This document shows positions 1-8,266 of a DNA stretch of 64,000 nt, one piece after another. This DNA is from Burkholderia sp. WP9 (GTDB taxonomy: Bacteria > Pseudomonadota > Gammaproteobacteria > Burkholderiales > Burkholderiaceae). The stretch is taken from contig NZ_FNTG01000001.1 in NCBI RefSeq assembly GCF_900104795.1, forward strand, positions 2,480,001-2,544,000. The letters run 5' to 3'. How positions within the stretch are numbered: the stretch's first letter is position 1; each line of letters opens with the position of its first letter. A program made the position numbers and the translations under genes. The notes under the pieces are model-generated. The model was not told the DNA's origin. It saw only the letters and a list, made by a program, of their open reading frames with translations, and made no database searches.

Positions 1-291
1 GTACACGCCCTGAATGTCGATGATGAAATCGTAGCGATACGCGCGCAATTCGGCGATGGACGCCCAGATCGATTTGAAATCGGCCCAACGGCGCGCTTTC
101 TTGAAGCGGCGCAACGGCGCGCACAGCACGCGGTCCACGTTCACGCTCCAGTGCACCACTTCGGCGAATGCTTCGTCGGCGGCCCAATCCACCTGAACGC
201 CGGGAAACGCGCGTTTGATATCGGCGACGACGGGCAGAGCCTGCACGATATCGCCGAGTGAAGTGACCTTGACGATAAGGACGCGCTTCAT
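1..291 (-). CDS. waaC: Lipopolysaccharide heptosyltransferase I (WaaC-type), N-terminal part only
   Basis: The gene is cut by the left window edge; only the first 97 codons are present. The protein opens MKRVLIVKVTSLGDIVQALP, the classic glycosyltransferase family 9 start (I-V-K-x-S/T-S-L-G-D-I-V-x-A-L-P), and ends at the edge with FIIDIQG, which matches the D-x-Q-G motif near residue 95 of heptosyltransferases. WaaC adds the first L-glycero-D-manno-heptose to Kdo2-lipid A at the cytoplasmic face of the inner membrane. The ATG at 289-291 is the only sensible start. The rest of the core-LPS operon should continue to the left. WaaF/WaaQ-type relatives share the motif, but the SLGDIVQ and DIQG combination favours WaaC. 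Confidence 0.85.
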   Translation of the reverse strand, partial: MKRVLIVKVTSLGDIVQALPVVADIKRAFPGVQVDWAADEAFAEVVHWSVNVDRVLCAPLRRFKKARRWADFKSIWASIAELRAYRYDFIIDIQGVY

Positions 292-501
292 TGAAGACCT
301 GTGAGTTGTTCGAACATCAAGACATTTTAGCCGACGGAAGGGACAACCTTTACCGAACCGCGCAGCGCGGACGTCGGTCATTAATACGGGGGCTTACGTC
401 GGAGCCATACACGCAGCCTTTTACACCATTTCAAAATACTTTCACACCGATTTATGGGCCTCGCGCGCCTTATACTGGCCCCTTTGCGCCAGCACTCGCC
501 C

Positions 502-2028
502 ATGTCCGTGCCACTTCCGCTTCGCTCGTCCAGCATCGTTCGCCGCGCACGACGACTCTGGCGCCAATACGGCGTCTTCTGGCTCGGCGCGATCGCCGTC
601 GGCCTCGTCGCCGTGCTGTACGCGAGGTTGATCGACTGGGGTTACGGCGAATTCCGCTTGCTTCAACACGAGCATGTGTGGGCGCCACTGATCGTCACGC
701 CCGCTGTCGGCGCGCTGGCCGTCTGGCTCACACGCAAGTTTTTCCGCGGTGCCGAAGGCAGCGGCATTCCGCAGGTCATCGCCATCCTTCACTCGAAACC
801 CGGCGAATACGGCGCGCGGCTGCTGTCGTTTCCGATTCTGTTCGGCAAGATCGCCGTGTCGTTTCTGGCGATTCTCGGCGGCTTCACGATTGGCCGCGAA
901 GGTCCGACCGTGCAGGTCGGAGCCGCGCTGATGTTCAATCTGCGGCGGCTCTATCCGCGCTCGAACGCATTGATCGAACGGCAACTGGTGCTGGCCGGCG
1001 CGGCGGCGGGCTTGTCCGCCGCGTTCAACACGCCGCTCGCCGGGATCGTCTTCGCGATCGAGGAATTGACGCGCAGTTTCGAGGCACGCACGAGTGGCGT
1101 GCTGATTACCGCGATCATCATCGCCGGCGTGATCGCGCTCGGGCTGAACGGCAATTACACCTATTTCGGCACCATTCAGATCGGCGCGCACTTCCCCGAT
1201 CTGATGGCGCTTGCCGTGCTGCTCACGGCGGTCGTCACCGGCCTCGCGGGAGGCGCGTTCGGCTGGCTGCTGCTGAACACCGCGCGCTGGATTCCGGAGC
1301 CGCTGCGTCAGTTGCATAGCGAACGTCCCGTTACGTTCGCGGCGCTGTGCGGGTTGGTCATCGCGGTCGTCGGTCTGATGTCGGGCGGCACGACTTTCGG
1401 CAGCGGTTACGCGGAAGCGCGCGGCTTGCTCGACGGGCACGCGCAGTTGTCGGTGTTCTATCCGTTCATGAAGATGATCTCCATGGTCAGCTCATACCTG
1501 CCGGGCATTCCGGGCGGCATTTTCGCGCCGTCGCTGTCGATCGGCGCGGGCTTCGGCAATCTGCTGCACGGGGTGTTCGGCTCGATGGATTTACCCATGC
1601 TGATCGCGCTCGGCATGGTCGGCTATCTGGCCGCCGTCACGCAATCGCCGATCACCTCGTTCGTGATCGTGATGGAGATGATCAACGGCCATGCGCTGGT
1701 GATCTCGCTGATGGCCACTGCGCTGATTTCGAGCCGCGTGTCGCGGGTGTTCGCGCCGCCGTTGTATGAGTCGCTGGCGGCGCGTTATATGGCGCCGCTG
1801 CCGCAGCCGGCGCCCGTATCGGTGCCGGAAGTGCCTGAAGTCGGAACGCCTGAAGTGGAAGCGACTGAAGTCAAAGCACCCGAAGGCGAAGCACCTGAAG
1901 CCAATTCGCCCGAAGTCGTAGCACCCGGAGCCGAAGCACCCGAAGCCCTTGCGCCCGGCTCGAGCAACGCGGAAGTCGACGAAGACCCTCGCACCGAAGG
2001 CAAGGGCAACACCGCACCGCGTCAGTAG
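502..2028 (+). CDS. ClC-family chloride channel or H+/Cl- antiporter with repetitive C-terminal tail
   Basis: This polytopic membrane protein moves chloride across the inner membrane. With the ATG at 502 (508 aa) the selectivity-filter motif GSGIP lies at residues 86-90, GREGP with the gating glutamate at 131-135, and GIPGGIFAPS near residue 350. The EE pair at 187-188 (FAIEEL) matches the inner proton glutamate of E. coli ClcA, so a Cl-/H+ exchanger is more likely than a pure channel. The tyrosine of PLYESL near residue 420 fits the inner gate. There is no CBS domain; the last 80 or so residues are an E/P/A-rich repeat tail. An in-frame ATG at 454 would add 16 residues; neither start has a clear ribosome-binding site. 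Confidence 0.9.
   Translation: MSVPLPLRSSSIVRRARRLWRQYGVFWLGAIAVGLVAVLYARLIDWGYGEFRLLQHEHVWAPLIVTPAVGALAVWLTRKFFRGAEGSGIPQVIAILHSKPGEYGARLLSFPILFGKIAVSFLAILGGFTIGREGPTVQVGAALMFNLRRLYPRSNALIERQLVLAGAAAGLSAAFNTPLAGIVFAIEELTRSFEARTSGVLITAIIIAGVIALGLNGNYTYFGTIQIGAHFPDLMALAVLLTAVVTGLAGGAFGWLLLNTARWIPEPLRQLHSERPVTFAALCGLVIAVVGLMSGGTTFGSGYAEARGLLDGHAQLSVFYPFMKMISMVSSYLPGIPGGIFAPSLSIGAGFGNLLHGVFGSMDLPMLIALGMVGYLAAVTQSPITSFVIVMEMINGHALVISLMATALISSRVSRVFAPPLYESLAARYMAPLPQPAPVSVPEVPEVGTPEVEATEVKAPEGEAPEANSPEVVAPGAEAPEALAPGSSNAEVDEDPRTEGKGNTAPRQ
1837..1956 (+). repeat. 15-bp tandem repeat encoding a pentapeptide tail
   Basis: Eight imperfect 15-bp units beginning GAAGTC or GAAGCC lie inside the 3' end of the ClC gene. 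They encode an E-V/A-x-A/T-P pentapeptide repeat in the cytoplasmic tail. Such repeats often vary in copy number between strains by slippage. Confidence 0.75.
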
Positions 2029-2132
2029 ACAACAACACCCGGCGCGTGCACATACAACGGCCGGCCCGGCACGACGACACAGCCGGCCAGCATGACCGCC
2101 AGAACGGCTATCAGAAGCAGATTCTTTTTCAT
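2022..2132 (-). CDS. Very small predicted lipoprotein (36 aa)
   Basis: The frame reads MKKNLLLIAVLAVMLAGC and continues for 18 residues rich in valine and proline. A basic n-region, a hydrophobic core and a lipobox (LAGC, Cys18) make it a textbook lipoprotein signal, leaving a mature peptide of only 19 residues. AGGAAA sits about nine bases before the ATG. The stop overlaps the last seven bases of the convergent ClC gene. It runs in the same direction as the YXWGXW protein gene 130 bp upstream, so the two may form an envelope pair. Its function is unknown. The signal sequence is directly visible; expression is inference. Confidence 0.6.
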   Translation of the reverse strand: MKKNLLLIAVLAVMLAGCVVVPGRPLYVHAPGVVVY

Positions 2133-2264
2133 CACAAGGGTTTCCTGAAGCGCGCGGGCTGCCGCTACGCCGAGTGCGTACACGGCGCCTGCGTCGTCGA
2201 GATGGAAGGAGCGGTGCGCGCGGCATCTGGCGTGCCGCGACGCGCATGATTCAAGCCCGTGGCG

Positions 2265-2576
2265 TTATGCCCAGTGGCCTTCGACCCAGTGGTAGTTAGG
2301 ACCGTGCGCGACCCAGTGGCCCGGCACCCAGTGATAGCCGACGCGCTCGGCTTGCCAGTGGCCGCCAATCCACACATAGCGGCCATGGTCCCAGCGCCAA
2401 TGGCCGCGATCCCACACATAGCCGACGCGCGGCGCCGGCGCCGCTTCGTAGCGCACCGGCGGCGGCGCGGACGGCGCGATCACGACGACTTCCGCGGCCG
2501 ACGCCGAGGCCACGGAGGCCGCGCCGGCAGCGATCAATACGGTGTTGGCGAGCAGCAAACGAAAGGTCTTGTTCAT
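2265..2576 (-). CDS. YXWGXW repeat-containing secreted protein
   Basis: This is a 103-aa protein with a Sec signal peptide (MNKTFRLLLANTVLIAAGAA, cleavage probably after ASA near residue 28). The mature part has four GHW motifs in W/Y/H-rich units of the W-x-x-GHW kind, as in the YXWGXW family common in Burkholderia and related bacteria. The family is thought to be periplasmic or surface-located, with no established biochemical role. The start at 2576 gives a standard signal peptide. Confidence 0.85.
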   Translation of the reverse strand: MNKTFRLLLANTVLIAAGAASVASASAAEVVVIAPSAPPPVRYEAAPAPRVGYVWDRGHWRWDHGRYVWIGGHWQAERVGYHWVPGHWVAHGPNYHWVEGHWA

Positions 2577-2901
2577 GTTGTCCCTCTGTAGGTGAACACC
2601 GAAAGCGGCGTTACCGGTTTAATGCGTGAGGGGACGCAGCGGCTGACTGTGGGCGTGTAACGCCGCACGCTGAAGTGCAACGGATTATTTCGACGCACGG
2701 CAAACGCCCGCGCCAAAGCAGCCAACGTACTTGCATGCGAATCCAATGACCGAGGCAGCCGGAACAACGAAGAGGAACAGCGTAGCGGCGCGAGCCGGCG
2801 CGCTCGCGCGCCACCGCGCGTTACGTCATCCAGACGCAACGCAACGAAGCGCGCAGCGCGTCACATGAAACCGGCTGCGGGAAGAGACAGGCCTTGAACA
2901 A
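2577..2901. other. Intergenic region between the YXWGXW gene and minE
   Basis: These 325 bases carry no convincing gene on either strand; the short frames lack coding character. The region should hold the promoter of the YXWGXW protein gene. An imperfect inverted repeat (CAGGCCT...AGGCCTG, 2888-2910) overlaps the minE stop codon but has no T-run, so I do not call it a terminator. Confidence 0.5.
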
Positions 2902-3156
2902 TCAGGCCTGCGGTATTTCGATCTTGACCTCGAGCACTTCGAGATCGTCCTGGCGTTCGAGGCTCACGCGAATATCGTCATTGGAAATCTTCACGTACTT
3001 CGAGATCACGGCCACCAGTTCGCGTTGCAACGCAGGCAGGTAATCGGCAGGCGCATGGCCGCCGGCGCGCTCATGCGCGATGATCAACTGCAGGCGTTCC
3101 TTCGCTACCGACGCGGACTTCTTCTTCTCGCCCAGCAAAAACGAAAGAATCGACAT
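2902..3156 (-). CDS. minE: Cell division topological specificity factor MinE
   Basis: At 84 aa it matches the usual MinE length. The N-terminal part ([20 protein letters not shown]) is the membrane-targeting and anti-MinCD region. The segment around residues 20-30 ([10 protein letters not shown]) contacts MinD and stimulates its ATPase, and the C-terminal half is the dimerising topological domain. MinE drives pole-to-pole oscillation of MinCD so that FtsZ rings form only at mid-cell. It is the last gene of minC-minD-minE, 14 bp after minD, so co-transcription is expected. Confidence 0.97.
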   Translation of the reverse strand: MSILSFLLGEKKKSASVAKERLQLIIAHERAGGHAPADYLPALQRELVAVISKYVKISNDDIRVSLERQDDLEVLEVKIEIPQA

Positions 3157-3170
3157 TACGTGCGCTCCCC

Positions 3171-3986
3171 TTACTTGGTGCCGAAGAGGCGCTGCAGCAG
3201 CCCGGGCTTCTGGTAGTCGGTAAAGCGAAGCGATTTCTGCTCGCCGAGGAAACGCGACACGACGTCTTTATAGGCTTCGGCCACGTCGGTGCCGTCCAGG
3301 TGCACCGCCGGCAAGCCCTGGTTCGATGCGTGCAGCACCGCTTCCGATTCCGGAATTACGCCGATCAGGTCGATGCGCAGAATTTCCTGGATGTCGGTGA
3401 GCGACAGCATTTCGCCTTCGCTGACGCGCTTCGGGTTATAGCGGGTGATCAGCAGGTGTTCCTTGATCGGCTCCTTGCCTTCGATCGCGCGCTTGGTCTT
3501 CGACGACAGAATGCCGAGAATGCGGTCCGAGTCGCGCACCGACGACACTTCCGGATTCGTCACGATCAACGCTTCGTCGGCGAAATGCATGGCGAGCAGC
3601 GCGCCCGATTCGATACCGGCCGGCGAATCGCAAACAATGAATTCGAAGTCCATCGCGATCAGGTCGTTGATGACCTTCTCGACGCCTTCCATGGTCAGCG
3701 CGTCCTTGTCACGCGTCTGCGAGGCCGGCAGGATAAAGAGGTTCTCGCACTTCTTGTCCTTGATGAGCGCCTGGTTCAGGTTCGCTTCACCCTGGATCAC
3801 GTTGATCAGGTCATACACCACGCGGCGTTCACAACCCATGATGAGGTCGAGGTTACGCAGGCCGACGTCGAAGTCGATCACGGCGGTTTTGCTGCCACGC
3901 AGAGCGAGGGCTGATGCAAAACTCGCGCTCGTGGTCGTCTTGCCCACGCCACCCTTGCCCGAAGTCACCACAATGATTTTTGCCAT
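3171..3986 (-). CDS. minD: Septum site-determining ATPase MinD
   Basis: This is a 271-aa ParA/MinD ATPase. The deviant Walker A motif [12 protein letters not shown] is at residues 9-20, and the C-terminal residues [10 protein letters not shown] form the amphipathic membrane-targeting helix. ATP-bound MinD dimers coat the membrane and recruit MinC to block FtsZ assembly near the poles; MinE triggers hydrolysis. The start chosen is the ATG at 3984-3986, which gives the conserved [13 protein letters not shown] opening. The 30 codons upstream in the same frame do not look like a MinD N-terminus. Confidence 0.98.
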   Translation of the reverse strand: MAKIIVVTSGKGGVGKTTTSASFASALALRGSKTAVIDFDVGLRNLDLIMGCERRVVYDLINVIQGEANLNQALIKDKKCENLFILPASQTRDKDALTMEGVEKVINDLIAMDFEFIVCDSPAGIESGALLAMHFADEALIVTNPEVSSVRDSDRILGILSSKTKRAIEGKEPIKEHLLITRYNPKRVSEGEMLSLTDIQEILRIDLIGVIPESEAVLHASNQGLPAVHLDGTDVAEAYKDVVSRFLGEQKSLRFTDYQKPGLLQRLFGTK

Positions 3987-4088
3987 TACCCTTACCTTGT
4001 GTTCGTCAAATTCATCAATTATGTGCGGCCATATTTGCCGTGAAACGCCGCGTGCCGCAATGGATCGAGGCAGCACGCTTCACGTCGA

Positions 4089-4931
4089 TTACGTGAGCCG
4101 CAGCGGTTCGATCATCAATTTCTCTTCTTCGAGCCAGATCTGCACCGGCTTGCCGAGCACGTCGGCCGGCAGCGGGTTCTCAGTCGTTCGATAGATGCCC
4201 GCGATCGAGATGAGTTCCGGTTCGAGACACGTGCAGAAAATGCGCGCGTCGTGATTGCCCTGCACACCGGCCAGTGCCCGGCCGCGCAACGGCGCGTAAA
4301 TATGGATGTTGCCTTCCGCGATCACTTCCGCGCCGTAACTCACGAGACCGAGCACGACTAGGTCGCCCTTGGCGTAAATGCGTTGCCCGGAGCGCAGCGG
4401 CTTGTCCACCACCATGGTTTGCGACGAAGTGGCAAGACGCACCGGCTCAGCGGCGGGAGCCGGCTCGACGGCGGCGGCCGAAGCCGGCGTGCCGCCTTCC
4501 GGCGTGAGCGCGGCGGCTTCGAACAGGTCCGACGGCGGCGTGGCCGTTGCGGCGGTAACAGCCGGCGCCGCAGCGGCGGCGTTGTCTTCGTCAGCGGATT
4601 TAGCGGCGGCGCCGCGGCGGTCGCGTGCTTCGAGCAGCGGCAACGCGGATTCCGCTGCCCAGGCCTGCTGCGCGTTGGCGACCACGCCGACCGGCCGCAT
4701 GCGCACGCTGTCGAGCAGTTGCGCGATGTCGGCGAGCGGCACGCGTTCGTTCTCGGCGAGGCGCCGCACGTCGATTGCGACGACGTCGTTAGCGAAAAAT
4801 TCAGGGGTCGCCTCGAAGCGCCGGGTCAATTCGGCACGCATGGCGTCGAGGTCGGTTGTCTTGACCACGAACAGGAGCGTGTCGACAGAGCCGCTGCGAA
4901 GTTCGAAAAAGGGCGATTTCTTGGGCGACAT
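4089..4931 (-). CDS. minC: Septum site-determining protein MinC
   Basis: This 280-aa FtsZ assembly inhibitor is the first gene of minCDE. The N-terminal domain (roughly 1-105, opening [20 protein letters not shown]) antagonises FtsZ. An alanine-rich linker of about 70 residues (105-175) follows, which is long for the family. The C-terminal beta-helix domain (from about 178, including [17 protein letters not shown]) dimerises and binds MinD. The ATG at 4931 is preferred over an in-frame TTG four codons upstream because known Burkholderia MinC proteins start [12 protein letters not shown]. The gap to minD is 102 bp. Confidence 0.96.
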   Translation of the reverse strand: MSPKKSPFFELRSGSVDTLLFVVKTTDLDAMRAELTRRFEATPEFFANDVVAIDVRRLAENERVPLADIAQLLDSVRMRPVGVVANAQQAWAAESALPLLEARDRRGAAAKSADEDNAAAAAPAVTAATATPPSDLFEAAALTPEGGTPASAAAVEPAPAAEPVRLATSSQTMVVDKPLRSGQRIYAKGDLVVLGLVSYGAEVIAEGNIHIYAPLRGRALAGVQGNHDARIFCTCLEPELISIAGIYRTTENPLPADVLGKPVQIWLEEEKLMIEPLRLT

Positions 4932-5071
4932 AGCGTTCGGCAAAAATTTTTGCGTATTTTACAGGCGTCGACGCGCGCGGCCAGCTTTTTTGCCGGGAGA
5001 GCGGACCGACGCGATGAGGATGCGGCCATGGGCAGCCCATCCGGTAGAGCCGCCACGGCTTTGCAGCAGGC

Positions 5072-5179
5072 AACGAGGTGGCCGCTGGGGTGGCCAACGA
5101 GGTGGACAACGACGTGGCCCGTGAAGAGGTCACCGAGGTGGGCAACGAGGTGACCCGTGAAAGGGTCAACACGGCGACC
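5072..5179. repeat. Degenerate 12-bp tandem repeat, about nine units
   Basis: Nine consecutive 12-base units can be laid out as aacgaggtggcc, gctggggtggcc, aacgaggtggac, aacgacgtggcc, cgtgaagaggtc, accgaggtgggc, aacgaggtgacc, cgtgaaagggtc and aacacggcgacc. They lie in the gap between the GNAT gene and minC, upstream of minC. Several frames stay open through them because the unit length is a multiple of three, but none shows coding features outside the repeat. Confidence 0.7.
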
Positions 5180-5272
5180 ACGCAGACCGCGCTTCACCCC
5201 GATGACCCGGCGACGCGCGCTCAGAAGACACGAATGGGAATCGAGCGGCAGGCTGACGCGCCGCTCGCGGGA

Positions 5273-5806
5273 TCACTGCTGAAACACCTGCGAGGTGGTT
5301 GGCACGTGGCGCACCAGCAAACTCTCAGCCTGATCCGGCGCACGTGCCACACGCCGGTGCTCGCCGGTCGGACCGAAGCCGAGCGCCTCGTAGAAGCGCA
5401 TGGCATTGCGATTGGCGTCGGCGACCCACGCGTAAATTTCGGTAGCGCCTTCATTCGCGAGCCACGCGGCGGCCGAATCGACCAGCAACTCGCCGCCACG
5501 CAGGTGACGCACGGCCGGCGCCACCCACAACTCACAGACGAACGCGCGGCGCGCCGCGGTGTCGTCGAAATGCGCTTCGATCAGTCCGGCCGGATGGCCC
5601 TCGGTGTAAAGAATGAAAGTGGTGACGGTAAAGGAAACCGCATGATCCGCGGCGGTGGTGTCGAAGCTGGCGGCGTCGGCCGACAACGCGTCCTCGAGCG
5701 TGGCGCCGAAGGCATACGGTGCCTCTCGCAGCGACGCGGTACGGAGTTCGCGGAAAACGGCGCCCTGATCAGCGGCGATACGGCGAACGGTCAATGACGG
5801 ACTCAT
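5273..5806 (-). CDS. GNAT family N-acetyltransferase
   Basis: This 177-aa protein has the GNAT fold signatures. The acetyl-CoA pyrophosphate-binding segment V-A-P-A-V-R-H-L-R-G-G (motif A, about residues 97-107) is followed by A-D-A-N-R-N-A-M-R-F-Y-E-A-L-G-F (about 127-142), the typical end of a GNAT domain. The family transfers acetyl from acetyl-CoA to an amine. The substrate cannot be told from sequence. The gene lies downstream of the 12-bp repeat in map coordinates and is transcribed in the same direction as minCDE, about 340 bp upstream of minC. Confidence 0.88.
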   Translation of the reverse strand: MSPSLTVRRIAADQGAVFRELRTASLREAPYAFGATLEDALSADAASFDTTAADHAVSFTVTTFILYTEGHPAGLIEAHFDDTAARRAFVCELWVAPAVRHLRGGELLVDSAAAWLANEGATEIYAWVADANRNAMRFYEALGFGPTGEHRRVARAPDQAESLLVRHVPTTSQVFQQ

Positions 5807-5978
5807 GCAGACGAAAACCCCTTGAAACCCTAAGGCGTAGCTTTAACCGAACCGGCGCGAGAGTCAAATCATTCTTTACCGGATTGTGGGGAGCACGCAC
5901 GGAGCCCTGGACAAACTCCGCAGCATTTCGCGCGCCCGCCTCGGCCTCGCGGCCAGAGGTGGCACGACCTTCACACGC

Positions 5979-6764
5979 TCACGGCGCTTCGTAGCTGCCG
6001 GTGCCGTCCGGCCACGGCGTCAGCAGTTCGTAGCCCTCTTCGGTCACGGCGATCATGTGTTCCCATTGCGCCGACAGCGAACGGTCTTTGGTGACCACGG
6101 TCCAGCCGTCGCGCTGCACGGCCGTGCCGGCGCGGCCGGCGTTGATCATCGGCTCGATCGTGAAGACCATGCCGGGCTTCAAACGCACGCCCTGCCCCGG
6201 CTGGCCGTAATGCAGCACCTGCGGATCTTCGTGGTAGACCTTGCCGATACCGTGCCCGCAGTAGTCGCGCACGATCGAGAAGCCGTCGCGCTGCGCGATC
6301 TTCTGAATCGCATGGCCCACGTCGCCGAGCGTCGCGCCCGGCTTCACTTCGCGGATGCCGGCGAGCATCGCTTCATAGGTCGTGTCGATCAACTGGCGCG
6401 CCACCGTGCTCGGCTGGCCCACGCAATACATGCGGCTCGTGTCGCCGAAGTAGCCGTCCTTGATGATTGCGACGTCGATATTGATGATGTCGCCGTCTTT
6501 CAGGATCTCGCCGCGATTCGGAATGCCGTGGCACACCACCGAGTTCACCGAGGTGCAAACGGTCTTGGGAAATCCCAAATAGCCGACATTTGCCGGAATC
6601 GACTTTTGCGTATTGACAATGTAGTCGTTGCACAGTGCGTCCAGTTCGTCAGTGGAGACACCGGCCTTGACGTGCTCGCCGATCATTGCCAGTACGTCGG
6701 CCGCGAGGCGGCCGGAAATGCGCAGCTTGGCGATGTCGTCGGGAGTCTTGTAGGTAATGGCCAT
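5979..6764 (-). CDS. map: Type I methionine aminopeptidase
   Basis: This 261-aa cytosolic metalloprotease removes the N-terminal methionine from nascent proteins. All expected residues are visible: His in VVCHGIPN, Asp in INIDVAIIKDG and GDTSRMY, His in GHGIGKVYHEDP, Glu in FTIEPMIN and Glu in QWEHMIAV. These form the two-metal site. The ATG at 6764 gives the standard opening MAITYKTPDDIAKLRISG. It is not next to rpsB-tsf, so it may be one of several map paralogues, which is common in Burkholderiaceae (inference). Confidence 0.96.
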   Translation of the reverse strand: MAITYKTPDDIAKLRISGRLAADVLAMIGEHVKAGVSTDELDALCNDYIVNTQKSIPANVGYLGFPKTVCTSVNSVVCHGIPNRGEILKDGDIINIDVAIIKDGYFGDTSRMYCVGQPSTVARQLIDTTYEAMLAGIREVKPGATLGDVGHAIQKIAQRDGFSIVRDYCGHGIGKVYHEDPQVLHYGQPGQGVRLKPGMVFTIEPMINAGRAGTAVQRDGWTVVTKDRSLSAQWEHMIAVTEEGYELLTPWPDGTGSYEAP

Positions 6765-7167
6765 GAATTCGGTCGATATGGGTCGAATGGGAGGTCGATG
6801 TTCAATCGATCGGCCAATTGTACAGAGGATCGCGGCAGGGCTTGCGCGAGCCGCGCGAAACTGGCCGCGCTGAAGCACAACTGTCACGCGGCAAGACACG
6901 CCGCCGCTACCGCTTGCCACCCTCAGCGCACATCATGCTGCGAACGCACACAGAAATCCTTTGCGAGGTTTGCATCTAGCGGCAGATTCGTTCCGTAAAG
7001 GCGTTTGAGGACTCGCTCTTCTCCCTGCATCGTTTAGTTCTTCTCAGAAGAACGGGGGCCTCTTTGCGTCCGCGATTTGCGTCGTTGCATCGCGTGGATG
7101 GCCTTTGTCCACGCGTATTCGGCACAAGACCGCGGCACTGACAGCGAACCATTTGAGGAGCATCGCC
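6765..7167. other. Divergent intergenic region, map / ferritin-like gene
   Basis: These 403 bases separate two divergent genes and must contain both promoters. A perfect palindrome lies at 7037-7053. Reading frames here look like shadows. GAGGAG, about eight bases before the ATG at 7168, is a strong ribosome-binding site for the ferritin-like gene. Confidence 0.5.
7037..7053. promoter_or_regulatory. Perfect 17-bp palindrome, possible operator
   Basis: GTTCTTCTCAGAAGAAC has 8-bp perfect arms around one central base. It lies 115 bp before the ferritin-like/Nramp gene pair. There is no following T-run in either direction, so a terminator is unlikely. A binding site for a dimeric regulator is possible. 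I do not recognise the regulator. Confidence 0.4.
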
Positions 7168-8145
7168 ATGTCGGAGTCCAGCAATAAATCAGCATCCCTT
7201 ATTGATGCATTCGATCGACGCGTCGAGCGGCGCCTGCAACGTAGACAGTTCTTTCGCAACGCCGGAGGCTTGAGTCTGGGACTCGTCGGCGGCACGCTGA
7301 TCAGCGCGTGCGGCGGCGGTTCGGGATCGAGCGTGTCGGCCCAGAGCGCGCCGACCGATGCGGAGATCCTGAACTTCGCGCTGAACCTGGAGTACCTCGA
7401 ATCGCAGTTCTATACGTACGCGACGACGGGCGCCGGACTCGCCGCCAGCATGACCACCGGTGTCGGCACGATGGGCACGGTGATCGCGGGGCAGCAGGTG
7501 CCGTTCCAGGATCCGGTTGTCAAAGCGTACGCCAACGAGATTGCCAACGACGAGCGCGAGCACGTCACCTTCCTGCGCAGCGCGTTGGGGTCGGCGGCGG
7601 TTGCCATGCCCTCGATCGACATCGGCGGCACCGATCCGAACGGCGCATTCTCAAACGCGGCGCGCGCTGCGGGACTCGTACCCGCGGGCACGGCGTTCAA
7701 TCCGTATGCCAGCGACAACAACTTCCTGCTCGGCGCGTTCATTTTCGAAGACGTCGGCGTGACGGCTTATAAAGGCGCCTCGCCGCTCATCACCAACAAG
7801 ACGTTCCTCGAGGCGGCGGCCGGCATTCTCGCGGCCGAGGCCTATCACGCCGGCCTGGTGCGAACCGTGCTGTATTCGAAAGGGATCGACATGACAAGTC
7901 TCGTCACCGCCGCCAACGCAATTTCTGCCGCACGCGACAGCCTCGACCACAACGGCCACGACGATCAGGGCATCACGGGAACAACCGCCGGCACGTCCAA
8001 CATCGTGCCGCTCGACACCAACGGGCTCGCGTTCAGCCGCAATTACAGCAACGTGCTCAACATCGTCTATCTGACGAGTTCGGCGGCGACCAAAGGTGGC
8101 TTCTTCCCGAATGGCGTGAACGGTTCGCTCAACATGAGCGCCTGA
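7168..8145 (+). CDS. Ferritin-like domain protein with Tat/lipoprotein signal
   Basis: This 325-aa exported protein has a twin-arginine motif (RRQFFR, residues 25-30), a hydrophobic stretch and a lipobox-like ISAC (Cys48), so Tat export with lipid anchoring is likely. The mature part has the E-x(n)-E-x-x-H pattern of ferritin-like four-helix bundles (EYLESQFY near residue 94; NDEREHVTFLRS near 130), as in desiccation-related or DUF4439-type proteins. It probably binds two metal ions, but the role is unproven. The gene ends 121 bp before the Nramp transporter gene, suggesting joint handling of Mn or Fe. Confidence 0.8.
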   Translation: MSESSNKSASLIDAFDRRVERRLQRRQFFRNAGGLSLGLVGGTLISACGGGSGSSVSAQSAPTDAEILNFALNLEYLESQFYTYATTGAGLAASMTTGVGTMGTVIAGQQVPFQDPVVKAYANEIANDEREHVTFLRSALGSAAVAMPSIDIGGTDPNGAFSNAARAAGLVPAGTAFNPYASDNNFLLGAFIFEDVGVTAYKGASPLITNKTFLEAAAGILAAEAYHAGLVRTVLYSKGIDMTSLVTAANAISAARDSLDHNGHDDQGITGTTAGTSNIVPLDTNGLAFSRNYSNVLNIVYLTSSAATKGGFFPNGVNGSLNMSA

Positions 8146-8266
8146 AACACGTAGCCTGACGGGCCGGTTGCATCGGCAACGGGTTGCCGCGATGACGATC
8201 GCGCTCACCCGTTGGCCGGCCTTCATTTGCATTGCCTTGAACGCTTGACGACGTACAGGAGCAGTC

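Noticed and set aside
2888..2910. Hairpin at the end of minE as a terminator
   Set aside because: It overlaps the stop codon and has no T-run.
4801..5197. Minus-strand frames with T/S- or H/V-rich repeats across the 12-bp repeat
   Set aside because: They stay open only because the repeat unit is divisible by three; outside the repeat they overlap minC in the wrong frame.
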